From Bryobacterales bacterium (GTDB lineage Bacteria; Acidobacteriota; Terriglobia; Bryobacterales; Bryobacteraceae): a stretch of 5,728 nt of DNA. How positions within the stretch are numbered: position 1 is the stretch's first letter; each line of letters begins with the position of its first letter. The position numbers and the translations under genes are program-made. Under the pieces are notes generated by a model. It worked only from the letters and a program-made list of their open reading frames with translations. It was not told the DNA's origin and did not search any database. Location: NCBI GenBank assembly GCA_003142355.1, contig PLMF01000264.1:43759-49486 (forward strand), given 5' to 3'. Shown here piece by piece: positions 1-5,728 of the stretch.

Positions 1-2
1 CC

Positions 3-1025
3 GCCATGGCCGCCGGGGTCGGACTCGGCTACCTGGTTCCCGGCGTTGTGCCCTTCTTAGACCGCTTCAGCGTCGGAACAACCTCCGTACCAATCGCCGT
101 CGGGCTGATCCTCATGATGTATCCGCCGCTGGCGAAGGTGAAATACGAGGAGATGGGACGGGTTTTCCAGCACCGCCGCATCCTGCTCCTCTCGCTCGTC
201 CAGAACTGGGTGGTCGGACCCGTCCTGATGTTTGCCCTCGCTGTGCTGCTGCTCCGCGACAAACCCGAGTACATGACGGGCCTCATTCTGATCGGTCTGG
301 CCCGCTGCATCGCCATGGTCATCGTCTGGAACGACCTGGCGCACGGCGACCGTGAGTACGCCGCCGGCCTGGTGGCGTTGAACTCGATCTTCCAGGTGCT
401 GTTCTTCTCCGTCTACTCGTACTTCTTCCTGGCCACCGTTCCACGCTGGTTGGGCCTCCGGGCGGTCGAGGTCGACATTTCCATGACCGCGATTGCGAAG
501 AGCGTCTTCATCTATCTCGGCATCCCATTCCTGGCCGGCATGCTCACCCGTTTCGCGCTCCAGAAAGCCAGGGGCCGCCAGTGGTACGAGAAAAAGTTCA
601 TCCCGAAGATCAGTCCCATCACCTTGATCGCTTTGTTGTTCACCATCGTGGTGATGTTCTCCCTGAAGGGCGAGATGATCGTCGAGTTACCATTCGACGT
701 GGTTCGAGTCGCCATCCCGCTGACCATCTACTTCGTGGTGATGTTCTTCGTGTCGTTCTGGATGAGCAAGAAGGTGGGCGCCAACTATGCGGAGGCGACT
801 ACGCTCTCCTTCACGGCCTCGTCCAACAATTTCGAGCTCGCCATCGCCGTGGCAATCGCCACGTTCGGCATTCACCATGGCGCCGCTTTCGCAGCCGTTA
901 TCGGACCGCTGGTCGAAGTCCCCGTACTCATTTCCCTGGTGAATGTCGCCTTGTGGATCAACCGGAAGTACTTCGGAGGCCATTTCGAGACTGTCGAGAC
1001 GTGTCCGGCCCGGCAAACTGTCTGA
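3..1025 (+). CDS. acr3: Arsenite efflux permease, Acr3 family (5' partial)
   Basis: Inner-membrane carrier that expels arsenite, the final step of arsenic detoxification. The reading frame is open to the window edge. Its first codons ([14 protein letters not shown]) match the middle of the first membrane helix of Acr3 proteins, so the ATG at position 6 is internal and the true start lies upstream. About nine of the usual ten hydrophobic helices are present. Counting from that ATG, the hallmark fourth-helix motif [17 protein letters not shown] carries the conserved cysteine (Cys101) needed for arsenite transport in characterised Acr3 proteins. The motif [10 protein letters not shown] carries the conserved ninth-helix glutamate (Glu277). 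The protein ends in a short polar tail rich in Thr/Glu with one further Cys. It is the first visible gene of the ars operon, and the next gene begins 16 nt after its stop. Family assignment is firm; transport specificity (arsenite rather than antimonite too) is inferred. Confidence 0.95.
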   Translation, partial: AMAAGVGLGYLVPGVVPFLDRFSVGTTSVPIAVGLILMMYPPLAKVKYEEMGRVFQHRRILLLSLVQNWVVGPVLMFALAVLLLRDKPEYMTGLILIGLARCIAMVIVWNDLAHGDREYAAGLVALNSIFQVLFFSVYSYFFLATVPRWLGLRAVEVDISMTAIAKSVFIYLGIPFLAGMLTRFALQKARGRQWYEKKFIPKISPITLIALLFTIVVMFSLKGEMIVELPFDVVRVAIPLTIYFVVMFFVSFWMSKKVGANYAEATTLSFTASSNNFELAIAVAIATFGIHHGAAFAAVIGPLVEVPVLISLVNVALWINRKYFGGHFETVETCPARQTV

Positions 1026-1041
1026 CCTCTACACGACTGCC

Positions 1042-1851
1042 ATGGATCTAATCGCCGCATTCGCAAGGCGTAGCGAATTCGAAAAGGCTCGCGCCCTCTT
1101 GGCCGGCCTGCGATTGCCTTATGAGGTTTTGTCGCCGGATCCCGGGTACTCGCTGGTGGGGGCTCCCGCCCTTGTCTGCGACTCCCAAGGATTGTCGGCG
1201 ATAGGGAGCGACTACGAGATCATCTGTGCCGGATGGACGGAATACCGCACATCGTCTGCCGGCATCCCCGAGCAGCCTCCGGTACGGTTCGAAGAGGATG
1301 TTTTCCAGGAGGCGGTGATCATGTTCTTCGGCACCTGCATGGCCGATGAGACCCGAATCCGGCTAATCGCTCACCTGGCAGGCGACCTCACGGCCGCACT
1401 TCCGTATCTCAACGCCACCATGCCACAGGCGTGTTTCAATGCGGGCCCATGCACCCTTACGTACATGGACGGCCGCCGCCTGATCAGTTTGTATCCCCGC
1501 CGGGTGACCATCGGTAAGGCAGACGACCTGCCGGACGGATGGCGGACACTGGAGAAGATCCGGGTGCTGGTCAACCAAGTCTGGGCTCGGCGCGCGACCC
1601 TCGTTCCGTCCTTCGAATTGCGCGCCAAGCCGCCCGCACTGGAGATCTATAAGCGGCTGCCCCGGACGAACTGCCAAGCTTGCGGAGAAGAGACCTGCAT
1701 GGCGTTCGCCGCTAGTTTGTGGCAGGGCACGGCATCCCCGGCCCAGTGCGCACCCGTGTTCTCGGATGAGTACGCGGGGCTGCGCGCGGCGCTGTTGGAG
1801 ATCTGCCGGGGACTCGGCGTACCGGACGCAGCCGGAGAGATCGAAGCATGA
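1042..1851 (+). CDS. Putative iron-sulfur cluster protein of the ars operon
   Basis: A 269-residue soluble protein of unknown role. Near the C-terminus, residues 201-237 (ALEIYKRLPRTNCQACGEET and onward) hold Cys211, Cys214, Cys219 and Cys236 in a C-x2-C-x4-C-x16-C pattern. This is the four-cysteine [4Fe-4S] motif found in the corrinoid iron-sulfur protein of acetyl-CoA synthase and in RnfB (the 'putative Fe-S cluster' family). The N-terminal ~50 residues (EFEKARALLAGLRLPYEVL) look like a small alpha/beta domain resembling DUF3343-type putative sulfur/selenium carriers; that is a weaker call. The middle part has Cys99, Cys131 and Cys137, the last two as C-x5-C. No signal peptide or membrane helix is visible. 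The start at 1042 is chosen because it follows the acr3 stop by 16 nt and begins the recognisable domain; the frame stays open upstream to an ATG at 943, inside acr3. No clear Shine-Dalgarno precedes it, so translation may depend on coupling to acr3. The stop overlaps the arsR start (ATGA). Its place between acr3 and arsR suggests a job in arsenic handling, possibly electron supply or metalloid binding; this is inference. Confidence 0.85.
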   Translation: MDLIAAFARRSEFEKARALLAGLRLPYEVLSPDPGYSLVGAPALVCDSQGLSAIGSDYEIICAGWTEYRTSSAGIPEQPPVRFEEDVFQEAVIMFFGTCMADETRIRLIAHLAGDLTAALPYLNATMPQACFNAGPCTLTYMDGRRLISLYPRRVTIGKADDLPDGWRTLEKIRVLVNQVWARRATLVPSFELRAKPPALEIYKRLPRTNCQACGEETCMAFAASLWQGTASPAQCAPVFSDEYAGLRAALLEICRGLGVPDAAGEIEA

Positions 1852-2282
1852 AGGAAGAGCGTCGACCCAAATCACCCGACGTCGATGTCGCGCGGTACGC
1901 GGAGATGCTCACTGCGCTGGGCGCGGAGTCGCGCCTCCGCATCATGCGCTTGCTGCTTTCGGCACATCCGGAGGGAATGGTGGTCGGTGACATCCAAAAA
2001 GAACTCGGCCTCACCGCCTCGAATTTATCGCATCACCTCGAGAAATTGAAGAATGAGGAACTGGTCGCGGTCCGCCGCGACGGCACCTTCCTCTGGTACT
2101 CGGCAAACGCGGCGGCACTGAGAGAGTTGCTCGCATTCCTCTATTCCGAGTGCTGCACCCGGAATCGAATCCTCGATCCCGATGCCGTCGTTCACATCGA
2201 AGAACTAAAGGAGAGATATGTCGATCAAAGAAGTCGTCAAAGAGAAATACGGTCAGGCGGCACTGCGCGTCGTCTCAGGTAG
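1848..2282 (+). CDS. arsR: ArsR-family arsenite-responsive repressor
   Basis: Winged-helix repressor that would release the ars promoter when it binds arsenite. Residues ~13-100 form the ArsR/SmtB fold: the recognition region [20 protein letters not shown] (52-71) is followed by the wing ([15 protein letters not shown]). The helix that carries the ELCVCDL metal site in E. coli ArsR has no cysteine here. The only cysteines are Cys102-Cys103 in YSECCTRN after the last core helix, a placement like that of Acidithiobacillus-type ArsR, which uses a C-terminal Cys-Cys plus a third Cys that is absent here. GGAGAG at 1834-1839 lies 8 nt before the start, and the start overlaps the upstream stop by 4 nt. 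The C-terminal ~25 residues are unusual: the frame runs 65 nt into arsM, giving an arginine-rich tail (8 Arg in the last 24 residues). The core call is firm; sensing chemistry is inferred from the cysteine position. Confidence 0.93.
   Translation: MKEERRPKSPDVDVARYAEMLTALGAESRLRIMRLLLSAHPEGMVVGDIQKELGLTASNLSHHLEKLKNEELVAVRRDGTFLWYSANAAALRELLAFLYSECCTRNRILDPDAVVHIEELKERYVDQRSRQREIRSGGTARRLR
2208..2213 (+). promoter_or_regulatory. Ribosome binding site of arsM, inside arsR
   Basis: AAGGAG lies 4 nt before the ATG at 2218, within the 3' part of arsR. It fixes the arsM start and shows that arsM can load its own ribosomes even though arsR translation continues 65 nt past this start in another frame. 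The spacing is on the short side. Confidence 0.75.
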
Positions 2283-3027
2283 CGGCGCTGCCTGCTGCGG
2301 GTCTGCTCCGTCGTCCTGCTGTTCCACGGACCCGATCACCTCGAATCTGTATGACCTCGGCGAGAAGAGCCAATTGCCGGAGGCTGCGGTTCTCGCCTCG
2401 CTGGGGTGCGGCAATCCTACGGCACTGGCCGAACTGAAACCTGGAGAAATCGTTCTCGATCTGGGAAGCGGTGGTGGCATCGACGTGCTTCTGTCCGCGA
2501 AGCGCGTGGGGCCGACTGGCAAGGCCTACGGCCTGGACATGACGGACGAAATGCTTGCTCTCGCCCGCGAGAACCAGAAAAAAGCCGCAGTCGAGAACGT
2601 CGAGTTTCTCAAGGGCGAGATCGAGAATATTCCGCTCCCGGATGCGTCCGTAGACGTGATCATTTCCAACTGCGTGATCAACCTGTCGGCCAACAAGGAC
2701 CGCGTGATCGGCGAAGCATTTCGCGTGTTGAAGCCGGGCGGCCGTTTCGCGGTTTCCGACATCGTGGTCCGCGGTGAAGTCCCGGCGGAGATCCGGCATA
2801 ATGTCGAACTCTGGGTGGGCTGCATTGCTGGAGCGATGCAAGAAGCGGAGTACGTCCAAAAGCTCGCGCGGGCCGGGTTCGTGGGCATCAGTGTCGAGCC
2901 GACCCGGATCTACAACATCGAAGATGCGCGCGAGTTTCTGACGACCGAGGGGATTGATGTCGACGCGATTGCACCCCAGGTCGACGGTAAGTTCATGAGC
3001 GCGTTCGTCAGGGCAAGGAAGCCGTAA
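2218..3027 (+). CDS. arsM: Arsenite S-adenosylmethionine methyltransferase
   Basis: Cytosolic enzyme that methylates arsenite stepwise with S-adenosylmethionine, giving mono-, di- and volatile trimethylated arsenicals. At 269 residues it has a normal bacterial length. Residues 79-94 ([16 protein letters not shown]) are the Rossmann motif I of the methyltransferase, and GLDMTDEML (105-113) supplies the acidic residue after strand 2. The three arsenic-binding cysteines known from characterised ArsM enzymes are in their usual contexts: Cys64 in SLGCGNP, Cys152 in SNCVINL and Cys202 in WVGCIAGAM. The N-terminal region adds two vicinal pairs, Cys26-Cys27 and Cys34-Cys35, as often seen in bacterial ArsM. 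A strong ribosome binding site at 2208-2213 supports the start, which lies inside the arsR 3' end. arsC follows after 35 nt. Identification is secure; the extent of methylation reached in vivo cannot be told. Confidence 0.97.
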   Translation: MSIKEVVKEKYGQAALRVVSGSGAACCGSAPSSCCSTDPITSNLYDLGEKSQLPEAAVLASLGCGNPTALAELKPGEIVLDLGSGGGIDVLLSAKRVGPTGKAYGLDMTDEMLALARENQKKAAVENVEFLKGEIENIPLPDASVDVIISNCVINLSANKDRVIGEAFRVLKPGGRFAVSDIVVRGEVPAEIRHNVELWVGCIAGAMQEAEYVQKLARAGFVGISVEPTRIYNIEDAREFLTTEGIDVDAIAPQVDGKFMSAFVRARKP

Positions 3028-3042
3028 AGGCGACCCCATAAC

Positions 3043-3051
3043 AGAAGGAGG
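3043..3051 (+). promoter_or_regulatory. Strong Shine-Dalgarno of arsC
   Basis: AGAAGGAGG is a near-perfect anti-16S match in the 35-nt gap between arsM and arsC. Its spacing to the ATG at 3063 is 11 nt, longer than usual. A TAG stop in the arsC frame sits directly before that ATG (3060-3062), so no earlier in-frame start is possible. Confidence 0.75.
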
Positions 3052-3062
3052 CAGTCCATTAG

Positions 3063-3575
3063 ATGACGAAGAAGAAGATTCTGGTTCTATGCACCGGCAA
3101 TTCCGCCCGGAGCCAGATGGGGGAGGGGTTGTTTCGTGCTGAAGGCGGAGGAGGTTTCGATGTCTTCAGCGCCGGCACCAAGCCAAGTTCTGTGCGGCCC
3201 GAAGCGATTGCCGTCATGAACGAGATCGGTATCGACATCTCGGGTCAGCGCTCGAAGTCCGTCGACGAGTTCTCAGGCCAGTCCATCGACTACGTGGTGA
3301 CCGTCTGCGATAACGCGCGCGACAACTGCCCGGTGTTTCCGGCGGGCAGCGAGCGGATTCACTGGAGCTTCGAAGACCCCGCCGCTGTCCAGGGCAGCGA
3401 ACAGGAGCGCCTGACTGCATTTCGCCGCATTCGCGACCAGATTCACGATCGTGTGAAAACGTTCTTTCGGGATCGGGCGGCCGCGGCCCACCGGGTTACA
3501 ACTCTTCGTAGCACTGCCGGCCCGGACTGCACTCGAACTCGTCGACTGCCTTGCCGTCCGGACCCAGGCACTTGA
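3063..3575 (+). CDS. arsC: Arsenate reductase, thioredoxin-coupled (LMW phosphatase fold)
   Basis: Cytosolic reductase that converts arsenate to arsenite, the form that Acr3 exports and ArsM methylates. Residues 7-17 (VLCTGNSARSQ) are the CX5R phosphate/arsenate loop with nucleophile Cys10. Cys82 and Cys89 in VTVCDNARDNCPVF are the relay cysteines. The 10/82/89 numbering equals that of the staphylococcal thioredoxin-linked ArsC, so this is not the glutaredoxin-type enzyme. SFEDPAA (102-108) carries the family's late Asp-Pro motif. The start is fixed by an in-frame TAG immediately upstream and the AGAAGGAGG site. The family usually ends at about 130-145 residues, near VKTFF (131-135) here; this protein has 170. 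The extra ~30 residues are Ala/Arg/Thr/Pro-rich, contain Cys156 and Cys164, and from residue 145 are encoded antisense to the small gene on the other strand. The extension may be a lost stop or 3' frameshift rather than a functional domain. Confidence 0.95.
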   Translation: MTKKKILVLCTGNSARSQMGEGLFRAEGGGGFDVFSAGTKPSSVRPEAIAVMNEIGIDISGQRSKSVDEFSGQSIDYVVTVCDNARDNCPVFPAGSERIHWSFEDPAAVQGSEQERLTAFRRIRDQIHDRVKTFFRDRAAAAHRVTTLRSTAGPDCTRTRRLPCRPDPGT

Positions 3576-3714
3576 ACGTGTGCTGGCACCAAAAGGCGCC
3601 ATCGTTGCTGTGCTGGATCGTCGGATCCCACTCGGCTTCGATGTACATGCCCTTCCAGCGCAGCTTCTCGCAGCGGTTCATGCCAATGTTGGTCAAACCG
3701 GAACGTTCCATCAT
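3496..3714 (-). CDS. Small cysteine-rich protein, unknown, in Mo-hydroxylase operon
   Basis: A 72-residue protein that I do not recognise as a named family. It has five cysteines: Cys15, then C-x5-C (Cys43, Cys49), then C-x5-C (Cys62, Cys68). It also has three Trp and Gly/Pro turns such as CLGPDGKAVDE, which suggests a small metal-binding or disulfide-held domain. There is no signal peptide or membrane helix. Evidence that it is real: it starts 2 nt after the stop of the FAD-binding subunit gene; a purine-rich AAAGGTGAAGG stretch (3722-3732, minus sense) lies 7 nt before the ATG; and its composition is protein-like, not the Arg-rich pattern of frame shadows. A second ATG follows at once (MMERSG), so the start could be 3711. 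Its last 80 nt overlap arsC antisense. It could be an accessory or maturation factor for the hydroxylase; that is inference from position only. Confidence 0.65.
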   Translation of the reverse strand: MMERSGLTNIGMNRCEKLRWKGMYIEAEWDPTIQHSNDGAFWCQHTFKCLGPDGKAVDEFECSPGRQCYEEL

Positions 3715-3716
3715 GG

Positions 3717-4694
3717 TTATGCCTTCACCTTTACCGCTTCGAGCAGCGCCCGCTTAACCGCCACTTTCGCCAGTTGCACCTTGTAGGCGTTCTGGCTGAG
3801 TGGCTGGGCGCCCGAGACGGCGGCCTTTCCGGCCTCTTCGGCGGACTCCGCCGTAATGGTCTTGCCCACCAGCACCTTTTCGGCTTCCGGAGCTTCCCAA
3901 GGCGTGGGCGCAACGTGTCCCAGCACCACCTTCGCCGCAGCGACCGTATTGCCGCGCATGCGCAAAACCACCGATGCGGTTGCCAGAGGCCAGTCCAGCG
4001 CCTCTTTCTGCCGCACCTCGTAAGTGGCGCTGCGCACGGCGCCGGCCGGAACCACGATCTCGGTGAGAATCTCGTTCGGAAGAAGAGCGGTCTCGCGCGC
4101 GTTTTCGTCCTTGGGCGCGACGAAGAATTTGGCCACCGCCACCTCGCGGCTGCCCTTCGCGGAAACCAGCTTGACCTTCGCGCCCAGCGCCACCAGCGCC
4201 GGCCCGAGGCTCGAGGGGCTCACGAAATAAGCGGGGCCGCCGCCGAAGATGGCATGGTACTTGTTCTCGCCATCCGGCACCAGCGGCTTGCCGTCCTTCG
4301 TCGCCAGCAGTCCGAAGCCCTGCCGGTAATACCAGCAGCGGGGGCGCTGGCACAGGTCGCCGCCCACCGTGCCCATGTTGCGGATCTGCGGGCTGGGAAT
4401 GCCTGCCGCCGCGTCGGCCAGCGATTTGTACCCGGCGCGGACATCGGCATTGGCGGCCAGTTCTTCCATGGTCACCAGCGCGCCGATGCGCAGGCCGGCG
4501 CCGGTCTTCTGGATGCCCTCGAGTTCCTTGATGTTCTTGATATTGACCACGCGCTTGGGCGTGTGGAGGTAGTCTTTCATGAGGCTGAGGAGGTCCGTAC
4601 CGCCGGCCAGGACATCGGCCTGTCCCCAGCGGGGGGCGAGCAGGCCCACGGCTTCCTGGACGGTCGCCGGATTGGCAAATTCAAAGGACTGCAT
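3717..4694 (-). CDS. Xanthine dehydrogenase-family FAD-binding (medium) subunit
   Basis: FAD subunit of a molybdenum hydroxylase. It passes electrons from the [2Fe-2S] subunit to an outside acceptor. At 325 residues it has the normal length for a separate M subunit. Residues 29-36 (LAGGTDLL) are the FAD pyrophosphate-binding motif, and QIRNMGTVGGDLCQRPRCW (103-121) is the second flavin-contact region (GTVGGDL). The C-terminal ~100 residues match the CO dehydrogenase flavoprotein C-terminal domain (for example VVLGHVAPTPWEAPEAE). The loop after GGDL contains Cys115 and Cys120 followed by a ~25-residue insertion, as in E. coli PaoB (YagS), which binds an extra [4Fe-4S] cluster there. The later cysteines of PaoB are missing here, so that cluster is doubtful. 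The start ATG overlaps the stop of the large-subunit gene by one base (TAATG) and is preceded by GGGAGG with 8-nt spacing, which indicates translational coupling. Substrate unknown. Confidence 0.95.
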   Translation of the reverse strand: MQSFEFANPATVQEAVGLLAPRWGQADVLAGGTDLLSLMKDYLHTPKRVVNIKNIKELEGIQKTGAGLRIGALVTMEELAANADVRAGYKSLADAAAGIPSPQIRNMGTVGGDLCQRPRCWYYRQGFGLLATKDGKPLVPDGENKYHAIFGGGPAYFVSPSSLGPALVALGAKVKLVSAKGSREVAVAKFFVAPKDENARETALLPNEILTEIVVPAGAVRSATYEVRQKEALDWPLATASVVLRMRGNTVAAAKVVLGHVAPTPWEAPEAEKVLVGKTITAESAEEAGKAAVSGAQPLSQNAYKVQLAKVAVKRALLEAVKVKA

Positions 4695-5728
4695 TATGCG
4701 TTCCTCCCTTCCAGCGCGGCCAGCACGCGATCCGGAGTCATGGGGATGTTGGGGACCCGCACTCCAATCGCGTTGGCTACCGCATTTCCAACCGCCGCGC
4801 AGATGGCGACAGCCGGCGGCTCACCCAGGCCGATGACGCCGCGCTTATCGTTTTCCGGCCGGATGTCGAGATGGACGATAATCTCGCCGATATCGTTGAT
4901 GCCGGCCAGCTTGTAGAACTCGAAGTCGGGATTCAGCATGCGGCCGGTCTGCTCGTCCATGACGCGCTGTTCGAACAGAGCCGTGCTGATCCCCATGATG
5001 ATGGCGCCGTAGCACACGCTTTCCGACAGCCGCGGGTTGATGACCATGCCGCAATCCTGCACGGCCACATAGCGATTGATCTTGACCAGCCCCGTCTCCG
5101 TATCCACTGAGACGTCGGCAATCTGAATGCCGGCGACGCCCGAGCTGTTGAGGCCCATGGGATTGCGCTGCTGGTTCTCGCCCATTTCGGAGATCTTGGT
5201 GACCCCCAGCTTGCGGCAAGCCGCCTGCCAGGTGAGGCTCTTGTTGGGAGTGTCCTTCACGCGGATGTGGCCGTCGACCGCCTCCAACTGCTCGGGCTGT
5301 GCGCCTAGCGCCGGCGCGGCCGCTTCGAACAGCTTGGCGAGCGCGTTGACCGCCGCCTTGCGCGTCGAAGACGAAACGCCGCCCACGGTGGTCGAGCCGC
5401 CCGAGGCGCTGTCCGGCGGCAGGTCGCTCGACCCGATCGCCAGCTTGATCGCGCCCATCGGAAGCCCCAGGGTCTCGGCCGCCACCTGGACGATGATGGT
5501 GCGCGTCCCGGTGCCCAAGTCCTGGGTACCGATTTCCACCAGCACCGAGCCATCCGGGTTGATGGTGGTGCGGCACTGGCTCTGGTGTCCTCCGCCGCCC
5601 CAGGCGCTGAAGCCGATGCCCAGACCGCGCTTCACCGGGCCTGAGGCGCCCTGCCCGCGCGGATGCCACAGTTTTTTCCAATCGGCGATCTCGGCGGCCT
5701 TTTGCAACTGGTACCGGTATGTCTCCAC
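4694..5728 (-). CDS. Molybdopterin-binding large subunit, xanthine dehydrogenase family (C-terminal part)
   Basis: C-terminal 344 residues of the catalytic subunit of a molybdenum hydroxylase. This subunit binds the molybdenum cofactor and hydroxylates or oxidises an aldehyde, purine or other heterocycle. The frame is open to the window edge, and full-length subunits have about 700-780 residues, so roughly half is missing. The GTG at the edge is not a real start. Counting from the edge, EIGTQDLGTGTRTIIVQVAAE (65-85) and DLPPDSASGGSTTVGG (102-117) are cofactor-contact segments of the family. VAVQDCGMVINP (221-232) is the conserved CG..INP motif. GLGEPP (300-305) holds the invariant catalytic glutamate (Glu303) that acts as base in these enzymes. 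The end NIPMTPDRVLAAL is the standard C-terminus. The FAD-subunit gene follows with a one-base overlap. No [2Fe-2S] subunit is in view; it may be upstream. Family is certain, substrate is not. Confidence 0.95.
   Translation of the reverse strand: METYRYQLQKAAEIADWKKLWHPRGQGASGPVKRGLGIGFSAWGGGGHQSQCRTTINPDGSVLVEIGTQDLGTGTRTIIVQVAAETLGLPMGAIKLAIGSSDLPPDSASGGSTTVGGVSSSTRKAAVNALAKLFEAAAPALGAQPEQLEAVDGHIRVKDTPNKSLTWQAACRKLGVTKISEMGENQQRNPMGLNSSGVAGIQIADVSVDTETGLVKINRYVAVQDCGMVINPRLSESVCYGAIIMGISTALFEQRVMDEQTGRMLNPDFEFYKLAGINDIGEIIVHLDIRPENDKRGVIGLGEPPAVAICAAVGNAVANAIGVRVPNIPMTPDRVLAALEGRNA
4703..4708 (-). promoter_or_regulatory. Ribosome binding site of the FAD-subunit gene
   Basis: GGGAGG on the minus strand, 8 nt before the ATG at 4694 and inside the 3' end of the large-subunit gene. 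Together with the TAATG stop/start overlap, it fixes this start and suggests reinitiation by ribosomes finishing the large subunit. Confidence 0.75.

Noticed and set aside
943..1041. Upstream in-frame ATG extending the Fe-S protein by 33 residues into acr3
   Set aside because: The added residues come from the acr3 3' end in another frame and look unlike a protein N-terminus. The ATG at 1042 begins the recognisable domain just after the acr3 stop.
1363..1875. Minus-strand open frame of 170 codons opposite the Fe-S protein gene
   Set aside because: It is antisense to a gene with a clear cysteine-cluster motif and operon context, and its translation shows no family features.
2275..3039. Minus-strand open frame of 254 codons opposite arsM
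   Set aside because: It mirrors the arsM frame, has Arg/His/Asp-rich composition and no recognisable fold, while arsM on the other strand carries all its conserved motifs.
3028..3062. The arsM-arsC gap considered as an internal promoter or ArsR operator
   Set aside because: It is only 35 nt, mostly occupied by the arsC ribosome binding site, with no inverted repeat or -35/-10 pair.
3479..3488. Perfect palindrome GGCCGCGGCC near the end of arsC, considered as a terminator
   Set aside because: It has no loop and no following T-run on either strand and lies inside coding sequence. A 10-bp GC palindrome is expected by chance in such GC-rich DNA.
3774..4916. Long plus-strand open frame (380 codons) across the molybdenum hydroxylase genes
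   Set aside because: It is antisense to two well-recognised genes. Its product is rich in Arg/His/Gly/Ala with no known domain, as expected from the complement of GC-rich coding sequence.

Overview
The window is GC-rich and densely coded. It holds two gene blocks that converge tail to tail near position 3500-3575. The gene content (an Acr3/ArsM/ArsC arsenic operon beside a soil-type molybdenum hydroxylase operon) and the codon use would fit a soil or sediment bacterium, possibly an acidobacterium of the Solibacter/Bryobacter type. That taxonomic guess is inference and weakly held, since nothing in the window is a taxonomic marker.

Plus strand, 1-3575: an arsenic-detoxification operon in the order acr3 (5' end cut off by the window) - iron-sulfur-type cysteine protein - arsR - arsM - arsC. 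The gaps are short (16 nt), or replaced by overlaps (4 nt between the Fe-S gene and arsR, 65 nt between arsR and arsM), with 35 nt between arsM and arsC, so the five genes are probably co-transcribed. ArsC would reduce arsenate to arsenite with thiol electrons. Arsenite is then pumped out by Acr3 or methylated by ArsM, and ArsR would sense arsenite through a C-terminal Cys-Cys pair. The gene between acr3 and arsR is not a textbook ars gene. It has a C-terminal four-cysteine cluster motif like that of corrinoid/acetyl-CoA-synthase iron-sulfur proteins and RnfB, and is the most interesting member of the operon.

Minus strand, 5728-3496: part of a xanthine dehydrogenase-family molybdenum hydroxylase operon. 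It contains the C-terminal 344 residues of the molybdopterin-binding large subunit (its 5' end lies beyond position 5728), the complete FAD-binding medium subunit, and a 72-residue cysteine-rich small protein of unknown function. The first two genes are coupled by a TAATG overlap, and the small gene starts 2 nt after the FAD-subunit stop. The [2Fe-2S] small subunit is not in the window and may lie upstream of the large subunit. The substrate cannot be told from the sequence.

The two operons overlap: the last 80 nt of arsC are antisense to the end of the small cysteine-rich gene, and no clear terminator lies between them. No RNA genes, mobile elements, CRISPR arrays or long repeats were seen. 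No stretch of more than 300 bases lacks a gene.
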